This document shows, in pieces, positions 17,211-25,992 of a DNA stretch of 64,000 nucleotides. Numbering within the stretch: the first letter of the stretch is position 1; every line of letters starts with the position of its first letter. The DNA is from Azotobacter vinelandii CA (lineage in GTDB: Bacteria; Pseudomonadota; Gammaproteobacteria; Pseudomonadales; Pseudomonadaceae). The notes under the pieces were generated by a model. The model made no database searches, was not told the DNA's origin, and saw only the letters and a program-made list of their open reading frames with translations. The position numbers and the translations under genes were made by a program. The DNA lies in contig NC_021149.1 of assembly GCF_000380335.1 (NCBI RefSeq), positions 62,001 to 126,000 of the forward strand, written 5' to 3'.

Positions 17211-17410
17211 TTGGCCCGCCACTTGCCGAATACCAACAAGACGGCCGATAAACCAGGCAAGGCAAGCACTGTTGGCAGGAACCAGGCGCTGTCCTTATGT
17301 ATGAGGAAGGCCGGCACTAATAGCTTGGCAAGCCAGACGCACGCCATCACACCTAGCGCAGTGATTGCACTGGCTACAATAACCGCTGCAGTCAATCGCC
17401 ACATATTCAT
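17204..17410 (-). CDS. Integron cassette ORF: small membrane protein (68 aa)
   Basis: The ATG at 17410 (MNMWRLTAAVIVASAITALG) is preceded by GAGGAAAG at good spacing, so I prefer it to the upstream TTG. Two hydrophobic helices occupy about residues 5–30 and 44–63, with a WFLPTVLALPGLSAVLLVFGKW C-terminus. No known function. The ORF lies exactly between two attC sites (17429–17486 and 17150–17210), which defines it as a gene cassette of about 280 bp. Confidence 0.72.
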   Translation of the reverse strand: MNMWRLTAAVIVASAITALGVMACVWLAKLLVPAFLIHKDSAWFLPTVLALPGLSAVLLVFGKWRAKP

Positions 17411-17428
17411 ATTACTTTCCTCATTCAA

Positions 17429-17486
17429 GCTCTAACGCTGGAATTAAGCTGCGGCACAGCCATCCGCCCTGAACGAATTGTTGGGC
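17429..17486 (-). repeat. Integron attC site, copy 2
   Basis: Minus strand: GCCCAACAATTCGTTCAG … CTTAATTCCAGCGTTAGAGC, 58 bp. The R'' core GCCCAAC fits RYYYAAC exactly. The R' core is GTTAGAG, one base off GTTRRRY. The inner arms pair (AATTCGTTCAGGGCGG with the complementary half) with the unpaired bases typical of folded attC. It follows the 57-residue ORF by 21 bp. Confidence 0.82.
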
Positions 17487-17507
17487 TCGACGCCAAGAGC
17501 CTCTGTC

Positions 17508-17681
17508 TTAAAGAGGCCAAGCACGCTTTGTCCAAGCCAAATAGGAGGTGCCAGTGGCAAGGAAAGCTACACCAAAACCACATAAAGTCACTTGCTTGCC
17601 GAGGTATGCAGCGAGGAAAAACATGCGTCCGGCAGCGATGAAGAGATATCCGTCGCGCTTTGTACTCTGGAAACTCGACAT
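17508..17681 (-). CDS. Integron cassette ORF: small membrane protein (57 aa)
   Basis: Translation from ATG 17681: MSSFQSTKRDGYLFIAAGRM, then FFLAAYLGKQVTLCGFGVAF and LATGTSYLAWTKRAWPL, ending at TAA 17508–17510. An AAGGAG ribosome-binding site lies 6–8 nt before the ATG. Two short hydrophobic segments suggest a membrane protein. An attC site begins 21 bp downstream, supporting cassette status. No known family. Confidence 0.7.
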   Translation of the reverse strand: MSSFQSTKRDGYLFIAAGRMFFLAAYLGKQVTLCGFGVAFLATGTSYLAWTKRAWPL

Positions 17682-17696
17682 CTCACTCTCCTTTTA

Positions 17697-17745
17697 AAGG
17701 CCTGACTTTCGAGTTAATCGCGCGCCGCGAAGCACCGTTTGGATG
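17697..17745 (-). repeat. Degenerate attC half-site
   Basis: Minus strand TTCGCGGCGCGCGATTAACTC then GAAAGTCAGGC resembles the 3' half of an attC (TTAACTC…GTTAGGC) with one change in the R' core (GTCAGGC). The 5' half is not clear and would lie in the 3' end of the 88-residue ORF. It fits the cassette order but the match is weak. Confidence 0.35.
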
Positions 17746-17980
17746 TCAAGTCTAGGACTGCTGAAAAGATTGCCGTGCAGCCGCCAATTGCGACGTAGAG
17801 CATTGTCTCGCCCAACGACAGCAAGTCGGAAATCAAGTGGCCAATGGGCATACCTAAAGCTATTGCTAGCATAGTCGGCCAGTTTGGATCCTTTCCTAGA
17901 AGTTTGATAACGCCACCAACTACGAAGGCTGCAGCTAGTGATAGCACAAAGATGGTCAGAACTTTTGTGAAGATATCCAT
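17714..17980 (-). CDS. Cassette-like ORF: small membrane protein (88 aa)
   Basis: MDIFTKVLTIFVLSLAAAFV begins a protein with three hydrophobic stretches: about 5–30, 36–52 (TMLAIALGMPIGHLISDLL) and 58–76 (TMLYVAIGGCTAIFSAVLDL). The polar loop KLLGKDPNWP separates the first two. No family recognised. Low GC and the partial attC after its stop suggest it is the outermost recognisable cassette of the array. Confidence 0.6.
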   Translation of the reverse strand: MDIFTKVLTIFVLSLAAAFVVGGVIKLLGKDPNWPTMLAIALGMPIGHLISDLLSLGETMLYVAIGGCTAIFSAVLDLTSKRCFAARD

Positions 17981-18123
17981 ATTACGATCTCAGGAATACA
18001 CACCGCTCTGCGCAGCAGAGTGGTAAATGCATTGAACGCTCAAGCGAACAAGGAAGCGGAAAGCGGCTTTTCCACCGTTGCATAGACTCTCGCCGGGGCA
18101 TCAACTTCGTTATTTAGGGTGGC

Positions 18124-18687
18124 TTATTCGAGGGTTCCTTGGATATCAGGGATCAGGTCATTAACGGATATGACTTTTGCGAATAAGCCGTTGAGTGCTG
18201 CAAGGTAAGAAATTTGTACCTGTTCGGCCGATACCTGAACACCGTCGAAAGATAGTGCTTTTGTGGCGCAGGCATCATGCGCCAACGAACAGGAGAAACC
18301 AAGATCGGTTGCGGCACGGATTGTTGTATCGACACACATATGGGTCATCATTCCGGCGATGACCAACTGGGAAATGCCTTCTCCATGCAAATGGTCCAGC
18401 AGCGGTGTTTCACGGAAACTGTTGGGAAAGTGCTTCTGGAAAACCGGTTCGCTTTGCTTGGGGCGAACGGATTCGTGAATTTCTGCGCCGATGGTGCCAG
18501 GAAGAAAAAATGTTGCTCCGGCCCGAGCGGCAATGTGCTGGATATGGATGACCGGCAGGTCTCTCAGGCGAAAGGTGCCGAGTAGTTTGGCTGCCTGCTC
18601 TGCTGCACGGTCGGCTCCAACGAGTTCCATTGTGCCGCCCGGAAAATAATCGTTTTGAATGTCGATCAGAATAAGAGCGATGGACAT
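18124..18687 (-). CDS. Isochorismatase-family cysteine hydrolase
   Basis: 187 residues. The catalytic triad of the family is visible: Asp in ALILIDIQNDYFPGG (residue 9), the Lys region in EPVFQKHFPNSF, and Cys in AGMMTHMCVDTTIRAATDLG (about residue 117). The cis-peptide before the Cys region (VIAGM) is also typical. Members include nicotinamidases and N-carbamoylsarcosine amidases; the exact substrate is unknown. Its GC content is below that of nrdJ, and it is the last gene of the island before conserved synteny resumes. Confidence 0.88.
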   Translation of the reverse strand: MSIALILIDIQNDYFPGGTMELVGADRAAEQAAKLLGTFRLRDLPVIHIQHIAARAGATFFLPGTIGAEIHESVRPKQSEPVFQKHFPNSFRETPLLDHLHGEGISQLVIAGMMTHMCVDTTIRAATDLGFSCSLAHDACATKALSFDGVQVSAEQVQISYLAALNGLFAKVISVNDLIPDIQGTLE

Positions 18688-18923
18688 GGAGACCTCCAGC
18701 CGTTATTGGACACCATCAGGCGTATGACACCCCGGCTGGGCATGGTGATCGGCTTGCCACTTTCCCTGTCCAGGCTGTCAGTTTCATGGTCATGATGGCC
18801 GTTCCCATGGTCGGCAAACTCCATCTACCTGACCAGACGCATGACCGCACAGGCACCGGACACTACTCCATTCGCATCGGGCAGGTCCATTGCGAGCGCG
18901 TTGGCAGTTCGTTCGATCCGTCG

Positions 18924-19607
18924 TCACCCGCACTTCGAATGCCCACAGTTCAGGCATGTGGTACACCCTTCCAGTTGCACCACCGCCTGAGTGTTGCACT
19001 GCCCGCAAAGCTGCGCGCCGGGCGGGAAGCCTTCGCCGGGCTCCAGGGCGGCGGCGCCCTGGCTGGCTTCGTAGGCGGCGCGCTTTTCGGCGAGGTAGCG
19101 GCGTTGGGCTTCGTCCGGCGAGTGGCCGCGCAGGAGGCCGATGGCGATCAGGTGGCGCTCCAGCACCGCGCCGATTTCGGCGACGATCGAGGGCATGTAG
19201 ATGCCGCCCTTCTTCAGGTAGCCGCCGCGCGGGTCGAACACCGCCTTGAGTTCCTCGACCAGGAAGGTGCAGTCGCCGCCTTTGCGCAGCACGGCGGACA
19301 TGATCCGGGTGAGGGCGACGATCCACTGGAAGTGGTCCATGTTCTTCGAGTTGATGAAGATCTCGAAGGGCCGGCGCTGTTCAAAGCGGGTGCCGGCGTT
19401 GAGCAGGATGTCGTTGATGGTCACGTAGAGGGCGTGCTCGAACAGCGGCGACTTGATCTTGTAGGTGACGCCGATCAGCGTCTCCGGGCGTTCCAGATGC
19501 TCGTCCAGTTGCTCGGGCGGCTTTCCGGCATCGGTTTCGGCGGCGGGCCGCAGGCGTTCGTCGACCACCTTGAAGCTCTTGATGCGCTGCGTGATCCTGA
19601 CCGTCAT
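18924..19607 (-). CDS. nrdJb: Class II (B12-dependent) ribonucleotide reductase, small C-terminal subunit
   Basis: 227 residues from ATG 19607 (MTVRITQRIKSFKVVDERLR); a frame extension to 19667 crosses a hairpin and is not credible. NrdJb carries the C-terminal end of the split enzyme, including FEIFINSKNMDHFQWIVALTRI and the redox-active cysteine tail CGQCNTQ…GCTTCLNCGHSKCG. Together with NrdJa it reduces ribonucleotides using adenosylcobalamin, so DNA synthesis does not depend on oxygen. It follows nrdJa by 63 bp. Confidence 0.93.
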   Translation of the reverse strand: MTVRITQRIKSFKVVDERLRPAAETDAGKPPEQLDEHLERPETLIGVTYKIKSPLFEHALYVTINDILLNAGTRFEQRRPFEIFINSKNMDHFQWIVALTRIMSAVLRKGGDCTFLVEELKAVFDPRGGYLKKGGIYMPSIVAEIGAVLERHLIAIGLLRGHSPDEAQRRYLAEKRAAYEASQGAAALEPGEGFPPGAQLCGQCNTQAVVQLEGCTTCLNCGHSKCG

Positions 19608-19629
19608 GGGCGTTCTCCCCTCTCCCCAG

Positions 19630-19652
19630 CCTTCTCCCCGATGGGGAGAAGG
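19630..19652. repeat. Hairpin in the nrdJa–nrdJb gap
   Basis: CCTTCTCCCC-GAT-GGGGAGAAGG is a perfect 10-bp stem with a 3-nt loop. It lies inside the 63-bp gap between the two subunit genes, with further GGGGAGAGGGGAG sequence beside it. No T-tract follows on the minus strand. It may adjust subunit ratio through mRNA processing or partial termination. Confidence 0.6.
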
Positions 19653-19670
19653 AGTTGCAAGCCACACGTC

Positions 19671-21812
19671 CTAATACTTTCCGTAATAGCCTTCCTTCAG
19701 CGCGTCGAACAGGTTGGCGGCGGTGTTCACCTCGCCGTCGTATTCCACCAGTTCGTTGCCCTTGAGTTCGATCACGCTGCCGTCCTCCAGCTCGAAGCGG
19801 TACAGGGTGTTCGCGAGGTCGGCCTCGCGCACCAGCACGCCCTGGAAGGCCGTCGGGTTGAAGCGGAAGGTGGTGCAGCCCTTGAGGCCCTGGCGCCAGG
19901 CGTAGCGGTAGATGTCCTTGAACGCCTCGAAGGGGTAGTCGGTGGGCACGTTGGCGGTCTTGGAGAGCGACGAGTCCACCCACTTCTGCGCCGCCGCCTG
20001 GATGTCCACGTGCTGGGTCGGGCCGATGTCGTCGGCGCTGACGAAGTAGTCCGGCAGCCGGTGCGCCGGCTCGTCGCCGCCCGGCTGGGCCTGCGGATCG
20101 ACCAGGGCGCGGTAGGCCAGCAGTTCGTAGCTGAACACCTCGACCTTCTCCTTGGCCTTGCGTCCGGGGCGGATCAGGTTGCGCGAATACTGGTGGGCGA
20201 AGCTCGGTTCGATGCCGTTGGAAGCGTTGTTGGCCAGGCTCAGGCTGATGGTGCCGGTCGGCGCGATCGACGTGTGGTGGGTGAAGCGCGCACCTTGTTC
20301 GGCCAGCGCGGCGATGAGTTCGGGAGCGAATTCGGCCAGACGCTGCATATAGCGCGAGTAGCGCGCGTGCAGCACGCGGCCCGCTACCCGGTCGCCGACC
20401 CGATAGCCGTCGGTGGCCATCTCCGGGCGCTGGCGCAGCATCTTCGCGGTGACCTCGAATTCCTGCGCCAGCAGCGGCGCCGGGCCCTTTTCCTTCGCCA
20501 GTTCCAGCGCCACCTCCCAGCCGACCAGCGCCATCTCGCGGGCCACTTCCTCGGTGAACACGCAGGCCTCGGGGCTGCCGTAGCGCAGCCTGAGCAGGGT
20601 CAGCGCCGAGCCGAGGCCGAGAAAGCCCATGCCGTGGCGGCGTTTGTCGAGGATCTCGCGGCGCTGCGCCTGCAGCGGCAGGTTGTTGATCTCCACCACG
20701 TTGTCCAGGAGGCGGGTGAAGATGCGCACCACCTGGCGGAAGCGTTCCCAGTCGAAGCGCGCCCTGGCCGTGAACGGCTCTTCGACGAAGGCGGTCAGGT
20801 TGACCGAGCCGAGCAGGCAGGAGCCGTAGGGGGGAAGCGGTTGTTCGCCACAGGGGTTGGTCGCCCGTATCTCCTCGCACCACCAGTTGTTGTTCAACTG
20901 GTTGACCCGGTCGATGAGGATGAAGCCCGGCTCGGCGAAATCGTAGGTGGAGACCATCAGCATGTCCCACAGGTGGCGGGCGCGGACCTTGCCGTAGATC
21001 CTGCAGGCCACCTTGCCGTCGTCGCGCACGGGGTAGCCCTCGTGCAGCGGCCAGTCGCGCCAGAGCACCTGGTTCGGGTCGCCGAGGTCCAGCTCGGCCG
21101 CCTCCTTGGGATGCACCGGGAATACCAGCGGCCATTCGGCGTCGTTCTCCACCGCCTGCATGAATTCGTCGGTGATCAACAGGCTCAAGTTGAACTGGCG
21201 CAGGCGGCCGTCCTCGCGCTTGGCGCGGATGAACTCGCGCACGTCCGGGTGGGCCACGTCGAAGGTGGCCATCTGCGCGCCGCGCCGCCCGCCGGCGGAG
21301 CTGACGGTGAAGCACATCCTGTCGAAGATGTCCATGAACGACAGCGGCCCGCTGGTACGCGCGCCGGCGCCGGAGACGAAGGCGCCGTGCGGGCGCAGGG
21401 TGGAGAACTCGTAGCCGATGCCGCATCCCGCCTTCAGTGTCAGTCCGGCCTCCTGGACCTTGGCGAGAATGTCGTCCATGGCGTCGTAGAGGGTCCCGGA
21501 GACGGTGCAGTTGATCGTCGAGGTGGCCGGTCGCCAGACCTGGGCGCCGGCATTGGCGACGATCCGTCCAGCGGGGATGGCGCCGTTGCGCAGGGCCCAG
21601 AGGAACTGCCGGTACCAGTGTTCGCGAACATCCTCGCGCTCGATTTCGGCGAGGGCGCGGGCGATGCGCTGCCGGGTGGCGTCGATGTCGGCATCGACCG
21701 GCGTGCCGTCGGGTTCGACCAGGCGGTACTTCTGCGCCCAGATGTCCTCGGAGGCGGCCTGCAGGGGGATGTCGCCCAGGCCCTGCGACAAGGGTTCGCC
21801 GTGCTTCGCCAT
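19671..21812 (-). CDS. nrdJa: Class II (B12-dependent) ribonucleotide reductase, large catalytic subunit
   Basis: 713 residues. Catalytic features: CTVSGTLYDAMDD (first active-site Cys), GCGIGYEFSTLRP, TVSSAGGRRGAQMATFD, the NPCGEQPLPPYGSCLLGSVN loop with the radical Cys and Glu, and APTGTISLSLANNASNGIEP. The split NrdJa/NrdJb form is characteristic of Pseudomonas. It makes deoxyribonucleotides with adenosylcobalamin as radical source, useful under low oxygen. No cobalamin riboswitch has room in the 30-bp gap before it; the operon may start at the upstream transglutaminase gene. Confidence 0.95.
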   Translation of the reverse strand: MAKHGEPLSQGLGDIPLQAASEDIWAQKYRLVEPDGTPVDADIDATRQRIARALAEIEREDVREHWYRQFLWALRNGAIPAGRIVANAGAQVWRPATSTINCTVSGTLYDAMDDILAKVQEAGLTLKAGCGIGYEFSTLRPHGAFVSGAGARTSGPLSFMDIFDRMCFTVSSAGGRRGAQMATFDVAHPDVREFIRAKREDGRLRQFNLSLLITDEFMQAVENDAEWPLVFPVHPKEAAELDLGDPNQVLWRDWPLHEGYPVRDDGKVACRIYGKVRARHLWDMLMVSTYDFAEPGFILIDRVNQLNNNWWCEEIRATNPCGEQPLPPYGSCLLGSVNLTAFVEEPFTARARFDWERFRQVVRIFTRLLDNVVEINNLPLQAQRREILDKRRHGMGFLGLGSALTLLRLRYGSPEACVFTEEVAREMALVGWEVALELAKEKGPAPLLAQEFEVTAKMLRQRPEMATDGYRVGDRVAGRVLHARYSRYMQRLAEFAPELIAALAEQGARFTHHTSIAPTGTISLSLANNASNGIEPSFAHQYSRNLIRPGRKAKEKVEVFSYELLAYRALVDPQAQPGGDEPAHRLPDYFVSADDIGPTQHVDIQAAAQKWVDSSLSKTANVPTDYPFEAFKDIYRYAWRQGLKGCTTFRFNPTAFQGVLVREADLANTLYRFELEDGSVIELKGNELVEYDGEVNTAANLFDALKEGYYGKY

Positions 21813-21842
21813 GTTCCCGGGCCTCTCGTGCGGGGGACTCTC

Positions 21843-22784
21843 CTATTTTTTCGCCTTTTCCCGGTCCGCGGGCTGGGGCGTCCCGGCTTTCTTCACTTCC
21901 ACTTCCTGCTCTTCCTCGCCGGCAAGCAGCTCTCGGTTCACGCAGACGCTCACTTCGAGCCGGCCCGCGCCCAGCGGCCCGACGAAGGAGCCGGCCACCG
22001 GCGGTACCGATTCGGGCTGGCGCGCCACGGCCACGGCGATGTAGTTGGTGCCCACCACTTCCCCGTGGGTCGGATCGAAGCCCTTCCAGCCGGCGCCCGG
22101 CAGGTAGACCTCGGCCCAGGCGTGGGTCGAGCCGTCCTGCAGTCCTGCCGGCTCGACGTGCAGGTAGCCGCTGACGAAGCGGGCCGGCAGGCCGAGCAGG
22201 CGGGCCGCCTCCATGAACAGGTTGGCGAAGTCGCGGCAGGAGCCCGTGCCGAGTGCGAGCGTCTCCACCGCGCCCTGCACGCCGGGCTCCTCGCGCATCT
22301 GGTAGGCCAGCGTCCTGGGGATGTGCTCGTTGATCCGCCGCAGCAGGGCGTAGGTCTGGATCGGTTCGCCCGGCTGCCAGATCTTGGCGAGCCAGTCGTC
22401 GAGCTGGTCGCTGCCAGTATGCTCGGCGGAGTTCATGTAGGGCGAGAGCACCGCCCTGTCGTCGGGTTTGTAGACGAAAGGATAGTTCACCGCATAGTCG
22501 GCGACCATGAAGTCCAGCGGCGTCTCGTTGTACTGCTGGATGACGATCTCGCTCTCGATGGTCAGCCGTTCGGTGGCTCCCTGGAAGGTGGCGATCGCCA
22601 CGGAATTGTCTTCCGCGTCGCGGAACCAGCTCAGGCTGGCCGGGGTGGGCTCGATGTGCAGCTTCGAGGACTCGATGCGCAGCTCATGGCCTTCGCGCGG
22701 GCGCAGCAACAGGGAGTGCGGTCCCAGTTCGACGGGTTCGGTGAAGCCGTAATGGGTGCGATGAACGATCTTGTAGCGCTGCAT
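21843..22784 (-). CDS. Transglutaminase-like cysteine protease domain protein
   Basis: 313 residues from ATG 22784 (MQRYKIVHRTHYGFTEPVEL). An N-terminal beta domain (LLRPREGHELRIES) precedes the transglutaminase core with the triad Cys in LALGTGSCRDFANLFMEAAR, His in DGSTHAWAEVYLPG and Asp in KGFDPTHGEVVGTNYIAVAV. The C-terminus ends in a charged tail. Such soluble proteins resemble bacterial transglutaminase-like peptidases of unknown substrate. It is 30 bp upstream of nrdJa and may share a transcript. Confidence 0.88.
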   Translation of the reverse strand: MQRYKIVHRTHYGFTEPVELGPHSLLLRPREGHELRIESSKLHIEPTPASLSWFRDAEDNSVAIATFQGATERLTIESEIVIQQYNETPLDFMVADYAVNYPFVYKPDDRAVLSPYMNSAEHTGSDQLDDWLAKIWQPGEPIQTYALLRRINEHIPRTLAYQMREEPGVQGAVETLALGTGSCRDFANLFMEAARLLGLPARFVSGYLHVEPAGLQDGSTHAWAEVYLPGAGWKGFDPTHGEVVGTNYIAVAVARQPESVPPVAGSFVGPLGAGRLEVSVCVNRELLAGEEEQEVEVKKAGTPQPADREKAKK

Positions 22785-22912
22785 GTCCTCTCCTTGTCTT
22801 GTGTCTTGTCGTCGCCGATGGCATCGGCTTGCCGTTCTGGATCGGACTGGTGGCGGAAGTGGCGGTTCCGGTGCCCCGACCGGTGCTTCGCGAACGGCAT
22901 GCGGGGAAATGG

Positions 22913-23806
22913 CTATAGCGCTTCCAGGCAGCCGGCCAGTCCCTCGGCGAGATTTTCGAGCAACCGCTCGTAGCCCTGCGGCCCGACCGGGATGCCGCTG
23001 CCCAGTGGGTCGAGTTCGGCCAGGCGCACCGGCAGGCCGGCGCTCAGGGTTTGCGCCAGGCGCGGCTGCAGGGGCGGTTCGCTGAACACGCAGGTCGGCC
23101 CGGCCGCCTGCAGGCGCTGGCGCATGTGGGCGACCTGGCGGGCGCCGGGCTGGACTTCCGGGGAAACGCTGAACGTTCCGGCATGCCGGAGGCCGTAGGC
23201 GGCCTCGAAGTAGCCGTAGGCCTCGTGGAAGACGAAATAGGGCTTGCCGGCGAGCTTCTCCAGGCGCGCCTCGAGGCGCCGGTCGAGCGCTTCCAGGCGG
23301 GTCCGGAAGTCGGCGAGGTTGGTCTGGTAGCGGGCGGCGTTGTCCGGGGCGGCGGCGGCCAGGTCGGCGGCCATCCGCTCGGCGATCAGCCGGGCGTTGG
23401 CCGGCAGCAGCCAGAGGTGGACGTCCAGGCTGCCGGGGTGGTGGGCGTGGTCGTGTTCGTCCTCGTTTCCCGCTGCTTCGAAGTGGCGCAACTGCAGGCC
23501 GGGCAGCGTCTGCACGGCCAGGCTCGGCCCCTGGCGCCCTTCCAGCACCCTGGGCAGGAAACTCTCCAGATCGGGGCCGATCCAGTAGAACAGCGTCGCC
23601 TCGCGCAGCGCGCGCACGTCGGAGGGACGCAGCGCGTAGTGGTGCGGCGAGGCGCCGGGCGGCAGCAATACCGCGGGGCTGCCGGTGCCGTCCTGCACGG
23701 CGGCGGCGATCAGCTGCAGCGGCTTCACGCTGGTCAGCAGACGTACTTCGGCCGTTGCCGAAGCCACGCAGCCGACGAACAGCAGGGCAACGAGAGGACG
23801 GAACAT
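22913..23806 (-). CDS. znuA: Zinc ABC transporter, periplasmic binding protein
   Basis: 297 residues with a signal peptide (about 1–19, [10 protein letters not shown]). Zinc ligands are visible: His near [13 protein letters not shown], the acidic/His loop [19 protein letters not shown], His in [10 protein letters not shown], and the C-terminal [14 protein letters not shown] region. The His-rich loop is shorter than in E. coli ZnuA. It delivers zinc to ZnuB/ZnuC. It is divergent from zur–znuC–znuB across a 62-bp gap with a Zur-type box. Confidence 0.95.
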   Translation of the reverse strand: MFRPLVALLFVGCVASATAEVRLLTSVKPLQLIAAAVQDGTGSPAVLLPPGASPHHYALRPSDVRALREATLFYWIGPDLESFLPRVLEGRQGPSLAVQTLPGLQLRHFEAAGNEDEHDHAHHPGSLDVHLWLLPANARLIAERMAADLAAAAPDNAARYQTNLADFRTRLEALDRRLEARLEKLAGKPYFVFHEAYGYFEAAYGLRHAGTFSVSPEVQPGARQVAHMRQRLQAAGPTCVFSEPPLQPRLAQTLSAGLPVRLAELDPLGSGIPVGPQGYERLLENLAEGLAGCLEAL

Positions 23807-23826
23807 GACGGGCAGACCCCCGAGAC

Positions 23827-23850
23827 GAAAGTGTAATAGAATAACGTCTC
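23827..23850. promoter_or_regulatory. Zur box between znuA and zur–znuCB
   Basis: GAAAGTGTAATAGAATAACG followed by TCTC fits the Zur consensus outline GAAATGTTATAnTATAACATTTC in both half-sites, with a few mismatches. It is centred in the 62-bp gap, so Zur with zinc would repress both transcripts. Identified by eye. Confidence 0.7.
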
Positions 23851-23868
23851 TCCAACCGGAAGTCGCCC

Positions 23869-24354
23869 ATGACCACCCCGCCCCTGGCCTGCCGGCCCCA
23901 CGACCACAGTCACTGCATCAGCCAGGCGCTGGCCGAGGCCGAGAACCTCTGCAGCCGCCAGGGCGTGCGCCTGACCGCCCTGCGCCGGCGCGTGCTGGAG
24001 CTGGTCTGGCAGAGCCACAGGCCGCTCGGCGCCTACGACATTCTCGCCGTACTGAGCGAGCAGGACGGCCGCCGCGCGGCGCCGCCGACCGTCTACCGGG
24101 CGCTGGACTTCCTCCTGGAACAGGGTCTGGTGCACCGCATCGCCTCGCTCAACGCCTTCGTCGGCTGCAATCGCCCGGATCGCGCCCACCAGGGCCAGTT
24201 CTTCATCTGCCGGCAGTGCCACGCGGCCATCGAGCTGGAAGGTTCGGCGATCAGCGAGAGCATTCTCGACAGCGCCAGGGAGCTGGGCTTCCGGGTCGAG
24301 GGACAGACCGTGGAGGTGGTCGGTCTCTGCGCCAACTGCCAGGCCGCGCCATGA
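23869..24354 (+). CDS. zur: Zinc uptake regulator Zur (Fur family)
   Basis: 161 residues. A His-rich N-terminus ([15 protein letters not shown]) precedes the winged helix ([20 protein letters not shown] … [28 protein letters not shown]). The C-terminal dimer and metal domain has the structural zinc pairs [12 protein letters not shown] and [10 protein letters not shown]. The SLNAF motif distinguishes Zur from Fur. With zinc it represses znuA and its own operon. Its stop overlaps the znuC start by 4 bp (ATGA). Confidence 0.95.
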   Translation: MTTPPLACRPHDHSHCISQALAEAENLCSRQGVRLTALRRRVLELVWQSHRPLGAYDILAVLSEQDGRRAAPPTVYRALDFLLEQGLVHRIASLNAFVGCNRPDRAHQGQFFICRQCHAAIELEGSAISESILDSARELGFRVEGQTVEVVGLCANCQAAP

Positions 24355-25124
24355 GCGACAGCCTGGTCCGTCTCGACGGGGTGCGCATCGCCTTCGCCGG
24401 CCGGCAGATGCTGCACGACGTGCATTTGTGCGTGCAGCCCGGCGAGATCGTCACCCTGATCGGCCCCAACGGCGCCGGCAAGACCACCCTGGTGCGCGTC
24501 GTGCTCGGCCTGCTGAAGCCCGATGCCGGCACGGTCTGGCGCCGGCCGCGGTTGTGCATCGGCTACATGCCGCAGAAGCTGCAGGTCAATCCCAGCCTGC
24601 CGCTGACGGTGCTGCGCTTTCTGCGCCTGGTGCCCGGCGTCGACCGTACCGCCGCCGTCGCCGCGCTCGCCGAGGTCGGCGCCACACAGGTCGTCGACAG
24701 TCCGTTGCAGAACATCTCCGGCGGCGAGCTGCAGCGCGTGCTGCTGGCCCGGGCGCTGCTGCGCCGGCCCGAGCTGCTGGTGCTCGACGAGCCGGTGCAG
24801 GGCGTCGACGTGGCCGGCCAGGCCGAGCTGTATCGGCTGATCACCCGGTTGCGCGAGCGCCACGGCTGCGGCGTGCTGATGGTTTCCCATGACCTCAACC
24901 TGGTGATGAGCACCACCGACCAGGTGGTCTGCCTGAACCACCACATCTGCTGCTCGGGGCGGCCCGAGCAGGTCAGCGGCGATCCGGCCTTCGTCGCCCT
25001 GTTCGGCCAGGCGGCGCGCAGCCTGGCGTTCTACCAGCATCATCACGACCACGCCCACGACCTGCACGGCGGCGTGGTGCTGCGCAAATCCCACGTACAG
25101 GGTCCCGATTGCAACCATGGCTGA
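24351..25124 (+). CDS. znuC: Zinc ABC transporter, ATP-binding protein
   Basis: 257 residues from ATG 24351 ([20 protein letters not shown]). Walker [13 protein letters not shown], signature [17 protein letters not shown], Walker [13 protein letters not shown] and switch His [12 protein letters not shown] are all intact. A His-rich C-terminus ([15 protein letters not shown]) is typical of ZnuC. It powers ZnuAB zinc import. It overlaps zur by 4 bp and znuB by 8 bp, indicating translational coupling. Confidence 0.96.
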   Translation: MSDSLVRLDGVRIAFAGRQMLHDVHLCVQPGEIVTLIGPNGAGKTTLVRVVLGLLKPDAGTVWRRPRLCIGYMPQKLQVNPSLPLTVLRFLRLVPGVDRTAAVAALAEVGATQVVDSPLQNISGGELQRVLLARALLRRPELLVLDEPVQGVDVAGQAELYRLITRLRERHGCGVLMVSHDLNLVMSTTDQVVCLNHHICCSGRPEQVSGDPAFVALFGQAARSLAFYQHHHDHAHDLHGGVVLRKSHVQGPDCNHG

Positions 25125-25905
25125 TTTCCTGCTCAACGCCCTGCTCGCCGGGCTCGCCCTGGCGCTGGTCGCCGGGCCGCTGGGCTCCTTCGTGGTCTGG
25201 CGGCGCATGGCCTACTTCGGCGATACCCTGTCGCATGCCGCGCTGCTCGGCGTGGCGGTCGGCCTGCTGCTCGACGTCAGTCCGACCCTGGCGGTGATCG
25301 CCGGCTGCCTGCTGCTCGCCGTGCTGCTGGTGGCCCTGCAGCAGCGCCAGGCGCTGGCCTCGGATACCCTGCTCGGCATCCTCGCGCCGAGTACCCTGTC
25401 GCTCGGCCTGGTGGTGCTGAGCTTCATGGACGACGTGCGTATCGACCTGATGAGCTACCTGTTCGGCGATCTGCTGGCGGTGGGGCCGGGCGATCTGGCC
25501 TGGATTCTCGGCGGCAGCGCGCTGGTCATGCTGCTGCTGGTGCCGCTGTGGCGGCCGCTTTTGGCAATCACCGTGCACGAGGAACTGGCGCGGGTGGAGG
25601 GACTGCCGGTGGCCGGCATCCGCCTGGCGCTGATGCTGCTGATCGCCCTGGTGATCGCGGTGGCGATGAAGATCGTCGGCGTGTTGCTGATCACCTCGCT
25701 TTTGATCATCCCGGCCGCGGCCGCCCAGCGTCACGCCCGCACCCCCGAGCAGATGGCCGCCGGCGCCAGTTTCCTGGGGGTGGTCGCGGTCTGCGCCGGG
25801 CTGTCGCTGTCCTGGTTCCAGGACACGCCGGCCGGGCCGTCCATCGTGGTTTGCGCGGCCGTGCTGTTCCTCGCCGGCCTGCTCCTGCCGCGTCGCGCCG
25901 GTTGA
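25117..25905 (+). CDS. znuB: Zinc ABC transporter, permease
   Basis: 262 residues, ABC-3 permease family, with seven to eight hydrophobic helices starting [20 protein letters not shown]. The cytoplasmic coupling loop lies around [19 protein letters not shown]. The conserved [24 protein letters not shown] segment marks the C-terminal half. It forms the zinc channel with ZnuC. It is the last gene of the zur–znuC–znuB operon. Confidence 0.95.
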   Translation: MADFLLNALLAGLALALVAGPLGSFVVWRRMAYFGDTLSHAALLGVAVGLLLDVSPTLAVIAGCLLLAVLLVALQQRQALASDTLLGILAPSTLSLGLVVLSFMDDVRIDLMSYLFGDLLAVGPGDLAWILGGSALVMLLLVPLWRPLLAITVHEELARVEGLPVAGIRLALMLLIALVIAVAMKIVGVLLITSLLIIPAAAAQRHARTPEQMAAGASFLGVVAVCAGLSLSWFQDTPAGPSIVVCAAVLFLAGLLLPRRAG

Positions 25906-25992
25906 ACTCGGGCATCGCGCCGGGGTCTGCTTTCTGATAAGCCGGCGGCAGGTGTAGAGTGGGTGAAAGAAAACGATCCGAGAATCCCGTCC

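Noticed and set aside
17985-18123. Possible further attC site after the isochorismatase gene
   Set aside because: GTTRRRY and RYYYAAC cores are not both present and no clear dyad with an attC-like centre could be drawn.
9800-18700. CD-NTase, Cap2 or Cap3 gene to complete a CBASS system
   Set aside because: All credible frames in the island were assigned to other families; none shows a nucleotidyltransferase GS…DxD motif.
18666-18824. 52-residue His-rich minus-strand ORF (MEFADHGNGHHDHETD)
   Set aside because: It overlaps the start of the isochorismatase gene, lacks a good ribosome-binding site, and I recognise no family.
19608-19667. Longer NrdJb start at 19667
   Set aside because: The 20 extra residues (MWLATPSPHRGEGWGEG…) translate the hairpin region and are not expected in the family.
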